From Celeribacter neptunius (GTDB taxonomy: Bacteria; Pseudomonadota; Alphaproteobacteria; Rhodobacterales; Rhodobacteraceae), in the NCBI RefSeq assembly GCF_900113955.1, contig NZ_FORH01000009.1, forward strand, positions 1 to 64,000: a DNA stretch of 64,000 bases. Reading direction: 5' to 3'. The notes beneath the pieces are model-generated. The model was not told where the DNA came from, did no database searches, and saw nothing but the letters and a program-made list of their open reading frames with translations. The position numbers were made by a program, and so were the translations under genes. Each line of letters starts with the position of its first letter. Positions within the stretch are counted from its first letter, which is position 1. Below are positions 9,550-18,548 of this stretch, piece after piece.

Positions 9550-9613
9550 ACGGCTGGCCGATGGCCCGCCATTCATCTTTTGCACCAATTTTTTTGCCCG
9601 GAGGGCATTCCGC

Positions 9614-11443
9614 ATGTTCCGTTTTTTCGAAAATCTCGTCGATCCCTTTACCTCGCATCGCAACACCACCCCGCCGGGCAGCTATTTCGGCTTCATGCGG
9701 GAACAGCTCCGGCCCTTTGCGCGTGTCCTGCCCTGGCTGGCGGCCAGCGGTGTTCTGGTTGCCATCATTGAGATCGGATTGATCTTTTACGGCGGTCGGT
9801 TGATCGACCTGATGACCGCCACCGGGCCGGAGGCCTTTATCGGGCGGTATGGGCTCGAGCTCATGGGCGTGGCCCTAGTGGTCCTGCTGTTGCGCCCAGC
9901 AGCCGTGCTCCTGCAGCATCTTCTGCTGGAGCAGACACTGGCCGGCAATATGCAAGAACAGGTCCGTTGGCGCGCGCATCACTGGCTTCTGGGCCAGTCC
10001 TCGACCTTCTTTCAGAATGATTTTGCCGGGCGTCTGTCGAACCGGGTGATGCAACTCGGCGGTGCGACCGAGGACAGCGTCTATATGTTCTTCGAGGCGA
10101 TCGTCTATGCCGTGGCCTATGTCGCGGCGGCGGTGGTGATGCTCTCCGATCTCGATCCACGCCTGGCCATTCCGCTCTTGCTCTGGGCCTTTGCCTACGG
10201 GCTCTATGTCCGGTCACTGGCGCGCCGGGTTGGCGCCGCCTCGGAAAAGCATTCCGATGCCCGGTCGCGCACCGCGGGCCGGATCGTCGATGCCTATGCC
10301 AATGTCGAATCGGTGAAACTCTTTGCCCATGGCGGGCGCGAGGCACAATTTGCCCTGTCGTCGCTGAAACGGCTCCGGCTCAATTTTCAACGCTTCCTGC
10401 GGCTGATGACCGAGCTGTCCTTTGGCCTCAACCTGCTCAATGGTATCATGATGGTGATGCTGATCGGGCCTGCGATCTGGCTCTGGCTGCACGACGACAT
10501 GACCGTGGGGGCGATTGCCGTGGCGCTGACGCTGGTCAACCGTTTGAGCGGCATGTCCGGCTGGATTTCCTGGATCGTCATTCGCCTGTTCGAGCAATCC
10601 GGTGTGATCCGCGAGGGTCTGCGTTCGATCTCGGTCGCGCATTCGGTGGTGGATGCGCCAGAGGCGCCGGCGCTTGGCCTGACAAAGGGGGAGATCCGGA
10701 TCGAGGATCTGAGCCACCATTATGGCAAGGGCACCGGTGGTTTGGATCATGTCAGCCTGACCATCCCGGCGGGGCAGAAGATTGGTCTGGTGGGGCGTTC
10801 GGGCGCCGGCAAGTCGAGCTTCGTCAATCTGCTGTTGCGGATGCGCGACGCCGAAGCGGGGCGCATCCTGATCGACGGCCAGAATGTCAGTGACGTGACA
10901 CAGGACAGCCTGCGTCAGGCCATCGGCATGGTGACCCAGGACAGTTCGCTCATGCACCGTTCGGTGCGGGCCAATCTGCTCTACGGGCGTCCCGAGGCCA
11001 GCGAAGAGATGATGATCGCCGCTGCCAAACGGGCCGAGGCGCATAAGTTCATCATGGGATTGCAGGACCGCGAGGGCCGCACCGGCTATGACGCCTATGT
11101 CGGCGAACGCGGGGTAAAACTCTCGGGCGGGCAACGCCAGAGGATCGCCATCGCGCGGGTCATTCTGAAAGATGCGCCGATCCTGATTCTCGACGAGGCG
11201 ACCTCGGCTCTGGACAGTGAGGTGGAGGCGGCCATTCAGGATACGCTTTACGGTGTGATGGAGGGCAAGACGGTGATCGCCATCGCTCACCGCCTGTCCA
11301 CGATTGCCCGGATGGACCGGATCGTGGTGCTCGATCATGGCCGTGTGGTCGAGAACGGCTCGCATGAGGCGCTGGTCGCCAAAGGCGGGCTTTATGCCGA
11401 TCTTTGGGCGCGCCAGTCCGGCGGCTTTCTGGCCAAGGATTGA
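9614..11443 (+). CDS. ABC exporter, fused permease and ATPase
   Basis: Inner-membrane half-transporter of 609 residues that would work as a homodimer. The N-terminal half (about 30-320) is an ABC type 1 exporter membrane domain with six hydrophobic segments. The C-terminal ATPase domain shows Walker A GRSGAGKSS (about 395-403), the signature LSGGQRQR and Walker B ILILDEATSALD. This subfamily is widespread in Rhodobacterales; the substrate (lipid, drug or peptide) is unknown. No partner half-transporter is nearby, which supports homodimer function. Control may come from the leader peptide/hairpin just upstream. Confidence 0.9.
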   Translation: MFRFFENLVDPFTSHRNTTPPGSYFGFMREQLRPFARVLPWLAASGVLVAIIEIGLIFYGGRLIDLMTATGPEAFIGRYGLELMGVALVVLLLRPAAVLLQHLLLEQTLAGNMQEQVRWRAHHWLLGQSSTFFQNDFAGRLSNRVMQLGGATEDSVYMFFEAIVYAVAYVAAAVVMLSDLDPRLAIPLLLWAFAYGLYVRSLARRVGAASEKHSDARSRTAGRIVDAYANVESVKLFAHGGREAQFALSSLKRLRLNFQRFLRLMTELSFGLNLLNGIMMVMLIGPAIWLWLHDDMTVGAIAVALTLVNRLSGMSGWISWIVIRLFEQSGVIREGLRSISVAHSVVDAPEAPALGLTKGEIRIEDLSHHYGKGTGGLDHVSLTIPAGQKIGLVGRSGAGKSSFVNLLLRMRDAEAGRILIDGQNVSDVTQDSLRQAIGMVTQDSSLMHRSVRANLLYGRPEASEEMMIAAAKRAEAHKFIMGLQDREGRTGYDAYVGERGVKLSGGQRQRIAIARVILKDAPILILDEATSALDSEVEAAIQDTLYGVMEGKTVIAIAHRLSTIARMDRIVVLDHGRVVENGSHEALVAKGGLYADLWARQSGGFLAKD

Positions 11444-11448
11444 TGAAT

Positions 11449-11471
11449 CCGGGGCGTGTTCAGCGCCCCGG
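11449..11471. terminator. Hairpin between convergent genes (weak terminator candidate)
   Basis: Eight-base stem CCGGGGCG / CGCCCCGG with a 7-nt loop between the ABC exporter stop and the LOG stop, which it overlaps. Neither side has a clear T-tract. Confidence 0.35.
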
Positions 11472-12317
11472 GATATTCGCCCGGCGTTCTTCCTGTGCGG
11501 TCCAACTGTCGATCGCCGCCACCGCCTCTTCCGCGGTTTCGACGAATTTGAACAGATCGAGATCGTCGCGTGAAATCGTTCCGGCGTCGGCCAGCGCCTC
11601 CCAATTGATGATCTTTTCCCAGAAACTCTTGCCGAACAGCAGGAAAGGCACCTGATTCATCCGCCCGGTCTGGATCAGCGTCAGGCTCTCGAACATTTCG
11701 TCCAGCGTGCCGAAGCCGCCGGGGAACACGACGATGGCCTTGGCGCGCATCAGGAAATGCATCTTGCGCACGGCGAAATAGTGGAAGTTGAAACAGAGTT
11801 CCGGGGTGACATATTCATTCGGCGCCTGCTCATGCGGCAGCACGATATTGAGCCCCATGGAAAGCCCGCCGGCGTCCTTTGCGCCACGGTTGCCAGCTTC
11901 CATCACGCCGGGACCGCCGCCGGTGACGATGACGTTTTCCTTGTGACCGTTGTTCTTGGCGCGTTCGGTCATGATCCGGGCAAAGTCGCGCGCCTCGTCA
12001 TAAAAACTCGACAGCTCGGCCAGCGTCTCGGTCTTGGCGGTGTGCCTTTGGTCGGGGGCCGGGATGCGGGCGCCGCCGAACATGACGATGGTGCTTTCGA
12101 CCCCGAATTCCTCCATCATGATCTCAGGTTTCAGCAGTTCCAATTGCAGCCGCACCGGGCGCAGTTGATCGCGCAGCATGAATTCGGGATCGTTGAAGGC
12201 CAGCGGATAGGAGGGCGAGCGGGTCTGTGGCGTGTCGGGGATCTGGCGCGCCGTGTCCTGATCGATACGGCTGTCGCGCAACGGATGGCGACGGGTGATG
12301 TGCGGTTGCTCGGTCAT
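11460..12317 (-). CDS. LOG-family protein (TIGR00730-like nucleotide phosphoribohydrolase)
   Basis: Cytosolic protein of 285 residues with the Rossmann-like LOG fold. Visible are [13 protein letters not shown], the active-site region PGGFGTLDE (PGGxGTxxE) and the [16 protein letters not shown] helix. LOG proteins release the base from nucleotide 5'-monophosphates, including cytokinin ribosides. It is longer than minimal LOG proteins, with about 75 extra N-terminal residues, as in a larger bacterial subgroup whose substrate may be purine or pyrimidine monophosphates. It is divergent from dapD across 120 bases and convergent with the ABC exporter. Confidence 0.85.
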   Translation of the reverse strand: MTEQPHITRRHPLRDSRIDQDTARQIPDTPQTRSPSYPLAFNDPEFMLRDQLRPVRLQLELLKPEIMMEEFGVESTIVMFGGARIPAPDQRHTAKTETLAELSSFYDEARDFARIMTERAKNNGHKENVIVTGGGPGVMEAGNRGAKDAGGLSMGLNIVLPHEQAPNEYVTPELCFNFHYFAVRKMHFLMRAKAIVVFPGGFGTLDEMFESLTLIQTGRMNQVPFLLFGKSFWEKIINWEALADAGTISRDDLDLFKFVETAEEAVAAIDSWTAQEERRANIPGR

Positions 12318-12437
12318 TGTCTTTGCCTCTTAGGTCGTTTTGTCTCGTCCCCTGTGCGCGCTCATCGATTGCGCGACGGGTTCGGAGCGACTATAGCCTG
12401 CGGGAACGAAACTTCCACGACGACCTCGGAGACCCTC

Positions 12438-13265
12438 ATGTCGAATGCACAGCTCGAAGCCGCCATTGAAGCCGCGTGGGACGCGCGCGATACCATCACC
12501 CCCTCCACGGGTGGCGAGACCCGCGAAGCCATCGAGGATACGCTCAATGCGCTCGACAGTGGCAAGCTGCGGGTGGCCGAGAAACTCGATAGCGGTGATT
12601 GGCATGTGAACCAGTGGGCCAAGAAGGCCGTGCTTCTGGGGTTCCGCATCAAAGATATGGAAATGCATGACAACGGTCCGCAAGGCGGCAGCTGGTGGGA
12701 CAAGGTCGACAGCAAGTTCAAGGGCTGGGGTGACAATGCCTGGCAGGCCGCCGGCTTCCGTGCCGTGCCCAATGCGGTGGTGCGCAAATCCGCCTATATC
12801 GCCCCGGGCGTGGTGCTGATGCCGTCTTTCGTGAACCTCGGCGCTTACGTCGATGAGGGCACCATGGTCGACACATGGGCCACCGTCGGCTCCTGTGCCC
12901 AGATCGGCAAGAACGTCCACCTCTCCGGCGGTGTCGGCATCGGCGGCGTGCTGGAACCGATGCAGGCCGGCCCGACCATCATCGAGGACAACTGTTTCAT
13001 CGGTGCGCGCTCCGAAGTCGTCGAGGGCTGTATCGTCCGCGAAGGCTCCGTGCTCGGCATGGGCGTGTTCATCGGCAAATCCACCAAGATCGTCGATCGC
13101 GAGACCGGCGAAGTGATGTATGGCGAAGTGCCGCCCTATTCGGTGGTCGTCGCCGGCTCCATGCCGTCGAAGAACAACGTCAGCCTCTATTGCGCGGTGA
13201 TCGTGAAACGCGTCGATGCGCAGACCCGTTCCAAAACCGGCATCAACGAGTTGCTTCGCGACTGA
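12438..13265 (+). CDS. dapD: 2,3,4,5-tetrahydropyridine-2,6-dicarboxylate N-succinyltransferase
   Basis: Fourth step of the succinylase route to meso-diaminopimelate and lysine, using succinyl-CoA. The protein has 275 residues: an N-terminal helical domain, then a left-handed beta-helix of hexapeptide repeats from about 105 ([44 protein letters not shown]). The frame is open far upstream only as antisense of the LOG gene; the start is fixed by the DapD N-terminus and the preceding CGGAGACCC. The desuccinylase dapE is also in this window, 3.7 kb away and not in an operon with it. Confidence 0.95.
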   Translation: MSNAQLEAAIEAAWDARDTITPSTGGETREAIEDTLNALDSGKLRVAEKLDSGDWHVNQWAKKAVLLGFRIKDMEMHDNGPQGGSWWDKVDSKFKGWGDNAWQAAGFRAVPNAVVRKSAYIAPGVVLMPSFVNLGAYVDEGTMVDTWATVGSCAQIGKNVHLSGGVGIGGVLEPMQAGPTIIEDNCFIGARSEVVEGCIVREGSVLGMGVFIGKSTKIVDRETGEVMYGEVPPYSVVVAGSMPSKNNVSLYCAVIVKRVDAQTRSKTGINELLRD

Positions 13266-13289
13266 TCGTGCTTACATCAAGACCATGAG

Positions 13290-13330
13290 GCGGGCGCGCA
13301 GAGGGCAACCTTTGCGCGCCCGCTCGTTTT
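13290..13330 (+). terminator. Rho-independent terminator of dapD
   Basis: Eleven-base stem GCGGGCGCGCA / TGCGCGCCCGC (13290-13300 and 13313-13323), 12-nt loop, then TCGTTTT. Confidence 0.85.
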
Positions 13331-13356
13331 GGTGATGTCGCAGAGAGGAGAGATTT

Positions 13357-13599
13357 ATGGGACTTGGGCTGATCGCTTCGATCATTGTTGGTGGCTTCGC
13401 GGGCTGGATCGCCAGCCGTTTGATGGAGGCCAGAACCGGGCTGTTCGCGAACATCCTTTTGGGCATCATCGGGGCTTTTGTCCTGAACCTGATCCTCTCC
13501 ACGCTCGGGATCTATGCCCAGAACAGCTGGCTGCCGCAGCTGGTGGTCGGGGTCTTTGGCGCGATCCTATTGATCTGGGTGGGACGCCGCTTTCGTTGA
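13357..13599 (+). CDS. GlsB/YeaQ/YmgE-family small membrane protein
   Basis: Eighty residues forming three hydrophobic segments. The glycine-rich pattern LIASIIVGGFAGWIASRLM and the LFANILLGIIGAFVLN segment are typical of the transglycosylase-associated GlsB/YmgE family of stress-induced inner-membrane proteins, whose molecular role is unknown. AGGAGAG precedes the ATG. Its last 33 bases overlap the 3' end of the convergent DUF6525 gene. Confidence 0.88.
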   Translation: MGLGLIASIIVGGFAGWIASRLMEARTGLFANILLGIIGAFVLNLILSTLGIYAQNSWLPQLVVGVFGAILLIWVGRRFR

Positions 13600-13869
13600 G
13601 CCGGGTTCGAGACTGAAAATGTCCGTCGCGAGCCGTCTGGCCTCGACCGAGGAGAGATGTGCCAGAGCGCGTTTTTCGCACCCATCGTGATCCTTGAGCG
13701 CAGACAGCCAGAGCCGCCGCGCCGAGCGCGGCGACCAGGGCAGGGCGGCCTGTGACAGCCAGCGCCGCAGAGGGCGGGGCAAGCAGTCGAACTCCCGCAT
13801 CGGATCGCCCGCGCGCCTGCGGCGCTTCAAACTGCTGCTCAGATTTCTCACGCAGATGCTCGTGTCCAT
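13567..13869 (-). CDS. DUF6525-family small protein
   Basis: About 100 residues, basic N-terminus ([10 protein letters not shown]) followed by [20 protein letters not shown] and a [10 protein letters not shown] segment, the pattern I associate with the Rhodobacterales DUF6525 family. The function is unknown; the many Arg and Trp residues suggest nucleic-acid or protein binding, which is inference only. It overlaps the end of the COG0523 gene by 22 bases on the same strand, implying cotranscription and hence possible zinc control. It also overlaps GlsB antisense at its end. Confidence 0.65.
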   Translation of the reverse strand: MDTSICVRNLSSSLKRRRRAGDPMREFDCLPRPLRRWLSQAALPWSPRSARRLWLSALKDHDGCEKRALAHLSSVEARRLATDIFSLEPGSTKAASHPDQ

Positions 13870-15053
13870 TGCGGGAAGGGATCGGCGAGGCTTTGGGCCA
13901 GGTTTGGGTCGAAATGATCCTCTGGTCCGATCAGTGCGGCATCGAGTTTGGCGCGGATCTGTGTCTCATTCATGCCGGAGCCGATGAACACGAGCTCCTG
14001 ACGCCGGTCACCGAACCCGTCGACCCAGACCTCGGCAATCTGGGCCTGACCTTCCGGATGGGCGGGCCAATAGTGTTCCGGCACGGCGGCCCACCATTGG
14101 CCCAGCGGCTTGATCGTGCTGAGCGCGCCGGCCATGGAGAATTCCACCGCCCAATCGGGCCGTGTGGCGAGCCAGAGATGGCCTTTCGCACGGATCACCC
14201 CGGGCAGATCGCCATTCAGCACCCGTTCGATCTCGGTCGGATCGAAAGGACGCCGGGCGCGGTAGACAAAGCTGCTGACATCGTATTCATCGGTTTCGGG
14301 CACGTGATTGGCAAAGCCATAAAGCTCTTTCGCCCAGAGCGGATGTTCATGCGCGCGGTCAAAGTCGAAGCGGCCGGTGCCGAGAACCTCGTCGCTCGCC
14401 ACCTCGGAGAAATCGCTTTCGATCACCTTGGCATCGGGGTTGAGCGCGGCGATGATCTTGCGCGCGGCGAGGACCTTCTCCGCTCCGGCGTCGCTCACCT
14501 TGTTCAGGATGATGACATCGGCGAATTCGATCTGATCGACCAGCAGGTCGACGATGCGACGCATATCGCCTTCGCCCGCCACCTCGCCACGGTCCTCCAA
14601 GAAATCATGGCTGGAATAGTCATTCAGCATATTGGCGGCATCGACCACGGTGACCATGGTGTCGAGTCGAGCGACGTCGTCGAGACTTTCGCCGGCCTCA
14701 TCCCGAAACGCGAATGTGGCGGCGACCGGCAGCGGTTCGGCAATGCCGGTGGATTCGATCAAGAGATAGTCATACTGACCGGCCTCCGCGAGGCGGCGCA
14801 CCTCGGTCAAAAGATCGTCGCGGAGCGTGCAGCAAATGCAGCCGTTGCTCATCTCGACTAGTTTTTCCTCGGTACGCGACAGGTCTGCACCAGCCTGACG
14901 CACCAGGTCGGCGTCGATATTCACCTCGGACATGTCATTGACGATGACCGCAACCTTGAGCCCGGCGCGGTTGTTCAACAGGCGATTGAGCAGAGTGGTC
15001 TTGCCGGAGCCGAGAAAGCCGGAGAGGACGGTGACGGGGAGACGTTCAGCCAT
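13848..15053 (-). CDS. COG0523 (CobW/ZigA-type) metallochaperone GTPase
   Basis: Cytosolic P-loop GTPase of 401 residues in the G3E family. Walker [10 protein letters not shown] (12-20), the metal-binding GCICC (71-75), ESTGIAEP and the guanine-specificity ILNKVSDA are all present, with a CobW C-terminal domain and a His-containing tail. COG0523 members insert or allocate metals, most often zinc under starvation, and many are Zur-regulated. A close Zur-box match lies about 50 bases upstream, favouring a zinc role over cobalamin. The start at 15053 is preceded by AAAGGA. Confidence 0.88.
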   Translation of the reverse strand: MAERLPVTVLSGFLGSGKTTLLNRLLNNRAGLKVAVIVNDMSEVNIDADLVRQAGADLSRTEEKLVEMSNGCICCTLRDDLLTEVRRLAEAGQYDYLLIESTGIAEPLPVAATFAFRDEAGESLDDVARLDTMVTVVDAANMLNDYSSHDFLEDRGEVAGEGDMRRIVDLLVDQIEFADVIILNKVSDAGAEKVLAARKIIAALNPDAKVIESDFSEVASDEVLGTGRFDFDRAHEHPLWAKELYGFANHVPETDEYDVSSFVYRARRPFDPTEIERVLNGDLPGVIRAKGHLWLATRPDWAVEFSMAGALSTIKPLGQWWAAVPEHYWPAHPEGQAQIAEVWVDGFGDRRQELVFIGSGMNETQIRAKLDAALIGPEDHFDPNLAQSLADPFPQWTRASA

Positions 15054-15104
15054 GGGGCGATCCTTTATGGAGAGATAGAGTGTGTGAAACAGGGCGAGAG
15101 AATA

Positions 15105-15122
15105 GATATGTAATAACATAAC
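15105..15122. promoter_or_regulatory. Probable Zur (zinc uptake regulator) operator
   Basis: GATATGTAATAACATAAC, containing the perfect palindrome TATGT-AATA-ACATA (15107-15120). It closely resembles the alphaproteobacterial Zur box (AT-rich palindrome of the form ATGTTATAACAT). It is 52 bases upstream of the COG0523 start, in the gap before a rightward gene of unknown function. Confidence 0.6.
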
Positions 15123-15216
15123 GTCAAGCTGCCTTGCGAGAGCGATGATCTATCGACCGGGCGGGGCAGGCGAGAGCCGGCTTGACTTTCCGGGGCCATC
15201 TCCGCAAAGGAGAGTC

Positions 15217-15567
15217 ATGTCTAAATCATCCAAACCCTCCCGCCAAAAAGTCTACACGCTCCTGGTCGAAGTTGGCCGCAAGGAGGGCGACGGCCTGCCG
15301 AAAGAGGCGACGGGTGGGGCGCTGATGATTTTTGCTTCCGGCGTCGACGAGGCGGAAGCGGTGCGCGAAACGGTCGCGATCCTGAAACAGGCCGATCTTG
15401 CGCCCTTGGATGTCACCGGCTATGGCACGCTCAACGAGCGTGAAGAGATGGGGCATGAGATCGGTGAGGACGAGCGCGCCCTCATGCAACGCGCACTGGA
15501 CGAAAACTCGGTCGTCGTGGCGCAGATGACGCCGTTTTACGAAGGCGACGACGGCAAGCGGCACTGA
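15217..15567 (+). CDS. Conserved-looking protein of unknown function
   Basis: Protein of 116 residues preceded by a strong AAAGGAGAG ribosome site. It starts basic (SKPSRQKVYTLLVEV), has an alternating strand/helix composition and an acidic C-terminal half (EREEMGHEIGEDERALMQRAL, VVVAQMTPFYEGDDG). There is no signal peptide, membrane segment or recognised catalytic motif. Its size and layout fit a small alpha/beta ferredoxin-like or ACT-like domain, which is inference. Its promoter region is shared with the divergent Zur-box gene, so zinc-dependent control is possible. Confidence 0.6.
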   Translation: MSKSSKPSRQKVYTLLVEVGRKEGDGLPKEATGGALMIFASGVDEAEAVRETVAILKQADLAPLDVTGYGTLNEREEMGHEIGEDERALMQRALDENSVVVAQMTPFYEGDDGKRH

Positions 15568-15617
15568 CGCCTCTCTGGCGCAGCATATCCGTCTCCCCGG
15601 GGCTGCACCGGACAGGC

Positions 15618-16670
15618 TTATTTGGCACCGAACCACTTGCGGTAGATCGTGTCATACGTACCGTCTTCGCGCAGCTTCAACAGGCTGTGGTTGATCTGAT
15701 CGGCATAGGGCGAGCTGGTCGGAAGTGCGATCCCGTAGTTTTCCGGCAAAAAGATCTGACCGACGAGGCGGGCCTGTTTGCGGCCTTCGTGAGTCACGTA
15801 ATAGGCGAGGATCGGCGCATCGAAGACGACCGCATCAATCTCACCCTGCTCAAAGGCGTCGATCAGCTCGGCCGGATTGGCATAGGCATCGAACCTGAGA
15901 TCGCGGCGTTCGAGAAAATCGGCCGCTGTCGAGGCCTGAACCGTGCCGATGGGTTTGCCGTAGAGATCGCTGATCCCGGTCACATTGGACTGGATCGCGT
16001 CGATGGTGAGAACCGCGGTGATCCGGGCGACGAAAATCGACACCAGAAACAGCGATGAGATCACCAGAAAGACGCCGAACACCCGGCCGAGAGGGGAGCG
16101 GGGCTGACGTTCTTCGAAGCCTCCGTTGACGACCAGGTTGAGGGCCCACCAGAAGGCGGGAAACATCGCCTTTTTGGCCGGCATGGCAAAATAGTCCTGA
16201 TGGTGCTTTTCGAAATACCACATCAGCATGCCGCCGCCGAACAGCAGTGCGAAGGCCCCGGCGATGGCCAGCAACATGTCCTTCGACATGATCGCCGTCC
16301 AGATCGAGACGGAACCGCCATCGGCATGGGTCATGATCTGGAGGCCCGCTTCGAAAATCGGTTGTGAGAAATCCATCACCAATTCACGGTTCGCGGTGAT
16401 CGAGATATTTGCGACCGCCGCGTCTGCGCTGCCGTCCTCGATCGCGCCGAGCATGTCGGCGAAACTGTCGACCCGGGAAATCGTGTACTCCCAGCCCAGA
16501 TCTTCCGCCAGCGCCTGCCAGAGCTCCATGGCAAAACCGGTCTGTTCACCGTCGACTTCCATGGAAAACGGCATGCGCGTCACGGTCTTGATCGTCAGGT
16601 CCTGCGCCCATACGGAGATCGGACCGAGCCACAGCAAAAGCGCCGCAGCCAAGCGAAACGTGTATATCAT
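15618..16670 (-). CDS. Ionotropic-glutamate-receptor-like channel protein (substrate-binding domain with inserted pore)
   Basis: Protein of 350 residues with a signal peptide (about 1-22). Lobe 1 of a type 3 periplasmic binding fold (24-115) contains ANRELVMDFSQP, whose Arg95 corresponds to the amino-acid carboxylate-binding Arg. Then come a membrane segment (about 133-151), a re-entrant pore-like region (170-184, FWWALNLVVNGGF), a second membrane segment (196-222), and lobe 2 (230-350) with VVFDAPILAYY. This order is that of prokaryotic GluR0-type ligand-gated channels. The filter region is NGG, not the potassium TVGYG. The ligand and ion are unknown. GAGGG precedes the start. Confidence 0.8.
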   Translation of the reverse strand: MIYTFRLAAALLLWLGPISVWAQDLTIKTVTRMPFSMEVDGEQTGFAMELWQALAEDLGWEYTISRVDSFADMLGAIEDGSADAAVANISITANRELVMDFSQPIFEAGLQIMTHADGGSVSIWTAIMSKDMLLAIAGAFALLFGGGMLMWYFEKHHQDYFAMPAKKAMFPAFWWALNLVVNGGFEERQPRSPLGRVFGVFLVISSLFLVSIFVARITAVLTIDAIQSNVTGISDLYGKPIGTVQASTAADFLERRDLRFDAYANPAELIDAFEQGEIDAVVFDAPILAYYVTHEGRKQARLVGQIFLPENYGIALPTSSPYADQINHSLLKLREDGTYDTIYRKWFGAK

Positions 16671-16980
16671 GTTATTCCCTCATCTGATCCCGCTATGGCA
16701 CAACCCGAGCTACGCTTTCAATCTTCGATCCGAGATAAGGTTGAGACAGATGGCAGATAACGCTCAGACAAGAGAACGATTGCCTCATGAGGCATCAAAG
16801 TCCCGGCAATGCCTTTTGGCCTTGGGGTTGCTTTGGCGCAGAGAGGCGACAGGCCGGCACAGTGATCGCGGCAAAGCGGCTGTGACCATCAGGTTCCAAC
16901 CAACGGATTGCTCCCTGCCGGATGGGCAGGTAATGCTGATCCGGTCCTCGCCGTTGATCCCTGCCGAAAAGGAACCCTGA
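16671..16980. other. 310-base gap between divergent channel gene and dapE
   Basis: It must hold the divergent promoters of the channel gene and dapE. A 76-codon frame (16750-16980) runs up to dapE's ATG but resembles nothing and has a weak ribosome site. AAAGGAAC before dapE is its ribosome site. I see no RNA gene or repeat. Confidence 0.5.
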
Positions 16981-18126
16981 ATGACCTGCGATCCTGTCGA
17001 ACTGACCGCCGCTCTGATTCGTTGTCAAAGCGTAACGCCGCAGGAGGCGGGAGCCTTGTCGCTGCTTGAATCCGTGCTTTCGGAGGCAAATTTCACCTGC
17101 GTCCGGGTCGATCGCAATGGCACACCGAACCTGTTTGCGCGCTGGGGCGCAAAGGGGGCGGCGCGCACGCTTGGTTTCAATGGCCATACGGATGTCGTGC
17201 CGGTCGGTGATCTGGACGCCTGGACCCGCGATCCGTTTGGCGGGGAGATTTCCGAAGGTATTGTTTGGGGTCGGGGCGCGACCGATATGAAATCCGGTGT
17301 CGCGGCCTTTGTCGCCGCCGCTTGCGATTATGCGAACCAAACCGAGCCGACGGATACCGCGATCCTCATCACCATCACCGGTGATGAAGAGGGCGACGCG
17401 ACCGACGGCACCATCGCGCTGCTCGACTACATGGTCGAGCAAGGCGAGGCGATGAGCGATTGCCTCGTTGGCGAACCCACTTGCCCCGAGACCATGGGCG
17501 AGATGATGAAAATCGGCCGCCGCGGATCGATCACAGGCTATTTCACCGCCCGAGGCGTTCAGGGCCATGTCGCCTATCCGCAGCGCACTCATAACCCGGT
17601 GCCGGTGCTGGCCCGTTTGATGGCGGAGCTCTCGGAGCATGTGCTCGATCAGGGCACCGAACATTTCGATGCGAGCAATCTGGAAGTGACCACATTCGAT
17701 GTCGGCAACCCTGCCACCAATGTGGTCCCGGCCCAGGCCGCGGCCACGGTGAATATCCGTTTCAACGATGCCCATAGCGGGGCGTCGCTGAGCGAGTGGA
17801 TGACGGCCAAGGCGAGAAAGATGACGGAGGAGACCGGGATCGACATCGATGTGCGGTTCCAGATCTCCGGGGAAAGCTTTCTCACCCCGCCGGGGCGGTT
17901 TGTCGATCTGGTGGCCGATTCCGTTGAGACCGTAACCGGCCAGCGTCCCGAGCTCTCGACCTCGGGCGGCACCTCGGATGCGCGGTTTATCAAAGACCAC
18001 TGCCCGGTGGTCGAATTCGGTCTTGTCGGAAAAACCATGCACAAGGTCGATGAACATGTGGGCGTGGCCGATATTGAAATGCTCAAAACCATCTATTCCC
18101 GCCTGATTGGAGACTATTTCGCATGA
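16981..18126 (+). CDS. dapE: Succinyl-diaminopimelate desuccinylase
   Basis: M20-family dizinc peptidase removing succinate from N-succinyl-LL-diaminopimelate in lysine and peptidoglycan-precursor synthesis. The protein has 381 residues. Metal ligands are visible in GHTDVVP (His), GATDMKSG (Asp), GDEEGD (catalytic and ligand Glu), GEPT and the final MHKVDEHV (His). A dimerisation domain sits between about 180 and 290. The stop overlaps the next gene's start (ATGA), so it is translationally coupled to the GNAT gene. Confidence 0.95.
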   Translation: MTCDPVELTAALIRCQSVTPQEAGALSLLESVLSEANFTCVRVDRNGTPNLFARWGAKGAARTLGFNGHTDVVPVGDLDAWTRDPFGGEISEGIVWGRGATDMKSGVAAFVAAACDYANQTEPTDTAILITITGDEEGDATDGTIALLDYMVEQGEAMSDCLVGEPTCPETMGEMMKIGRRGSITGYFTARGVQGHVAYPQRTHNPVPVLARLMAELSEHVLDQGTEHFDASNLEVTTFDVGNPATNVVPAQAAATVNIRFNDAHSGASLSEWMTAKARKMTEETGIDIDVRFQISGESFLTPPGRFVDLVADSVETVTGQRPELSTSGGTSDARFIKDHCPVVEFGLVGKTMHKVDEHVGVADIEMLKTIYSRLIGDYFA

Positions 18127-18548
18127 GCGTGACGATTACTGTGACCGAGGATGTCAAAGCCTGTCTCGCCCTGCGGCTCGAGGTCTTCGTCGAAGAACAG
18201 AACGTGCCGCTCGAGGAGGAAATCGACGACCTCGACGATGTGGCGACGCATTTTCTGGCGATGGATACGGCGGGGGCCGCGGTCGGCACCGCCCGCATTT
18301 ACGAACAGGGGGAGATCGGCAAGATCGGCCGGGTTTGTGTCGCGAAATCGCATCGTGGCACCGGGCTCGGGGCGCGTCTGATCGAGGTCTGTTTGCAGGA
18401 GTTGCGGCAACGTTCGCATCTCAAACAGGCCAAGCTCGGCGCCCAGACGCATGCGATCGGCTTTTACGAACGCTTCGGCTTTCACGTGATCGGAGACGAG
18501 TACATGGACGGCGGCATCCCGCATCAGGACATGGTCCTCACCTTTTGA
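18123..18548 (+). CDS. GNAT-family N-acetyltransferase (ElaA-like)
   Basis: Protein of 141 residues. The acetyl-CoA-binding motif is in [21 protein letters not shown] (the R-G-x-G-x-G/A loop), and the C-terminal [26 protein letters not shown] is typical of the ElaA/YjcF branch. The substrate is unknown. It is coupled by start/stop overlaps to dapE upstream and to the glycosyltransferase gene downstream. This may be only operon packing rather than a shared pathway. Confidence 0.85.
   Translation: MSVTITVTEDVKACLALRLEVFVEEQNVPLEEEIDDLDDVATHFLAMDTAGAAVGTARIYEQGEIGKIGRVCVAKSHRGTGLGARLIEVCLQELRQRSHLKQAKLGAQTHAIGFYERFGFHVIGDEYMDGGIPHQDMVLTF

Noticed and set aside
9508-9613. Guanidine (mini-ykkC) or yybP-ykoY riboswitch in front of the ABC exporter
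   Set aside because: The ACGR-loop hairpin pair and the yybP core sequences are not present; only an unclassified leader is supported.
16750-16980. 76-codon frame ending just before dapE
   Set aside because: Weak ribosome site, no family resemblance and Arg/Ser-rich shadow-like composition.
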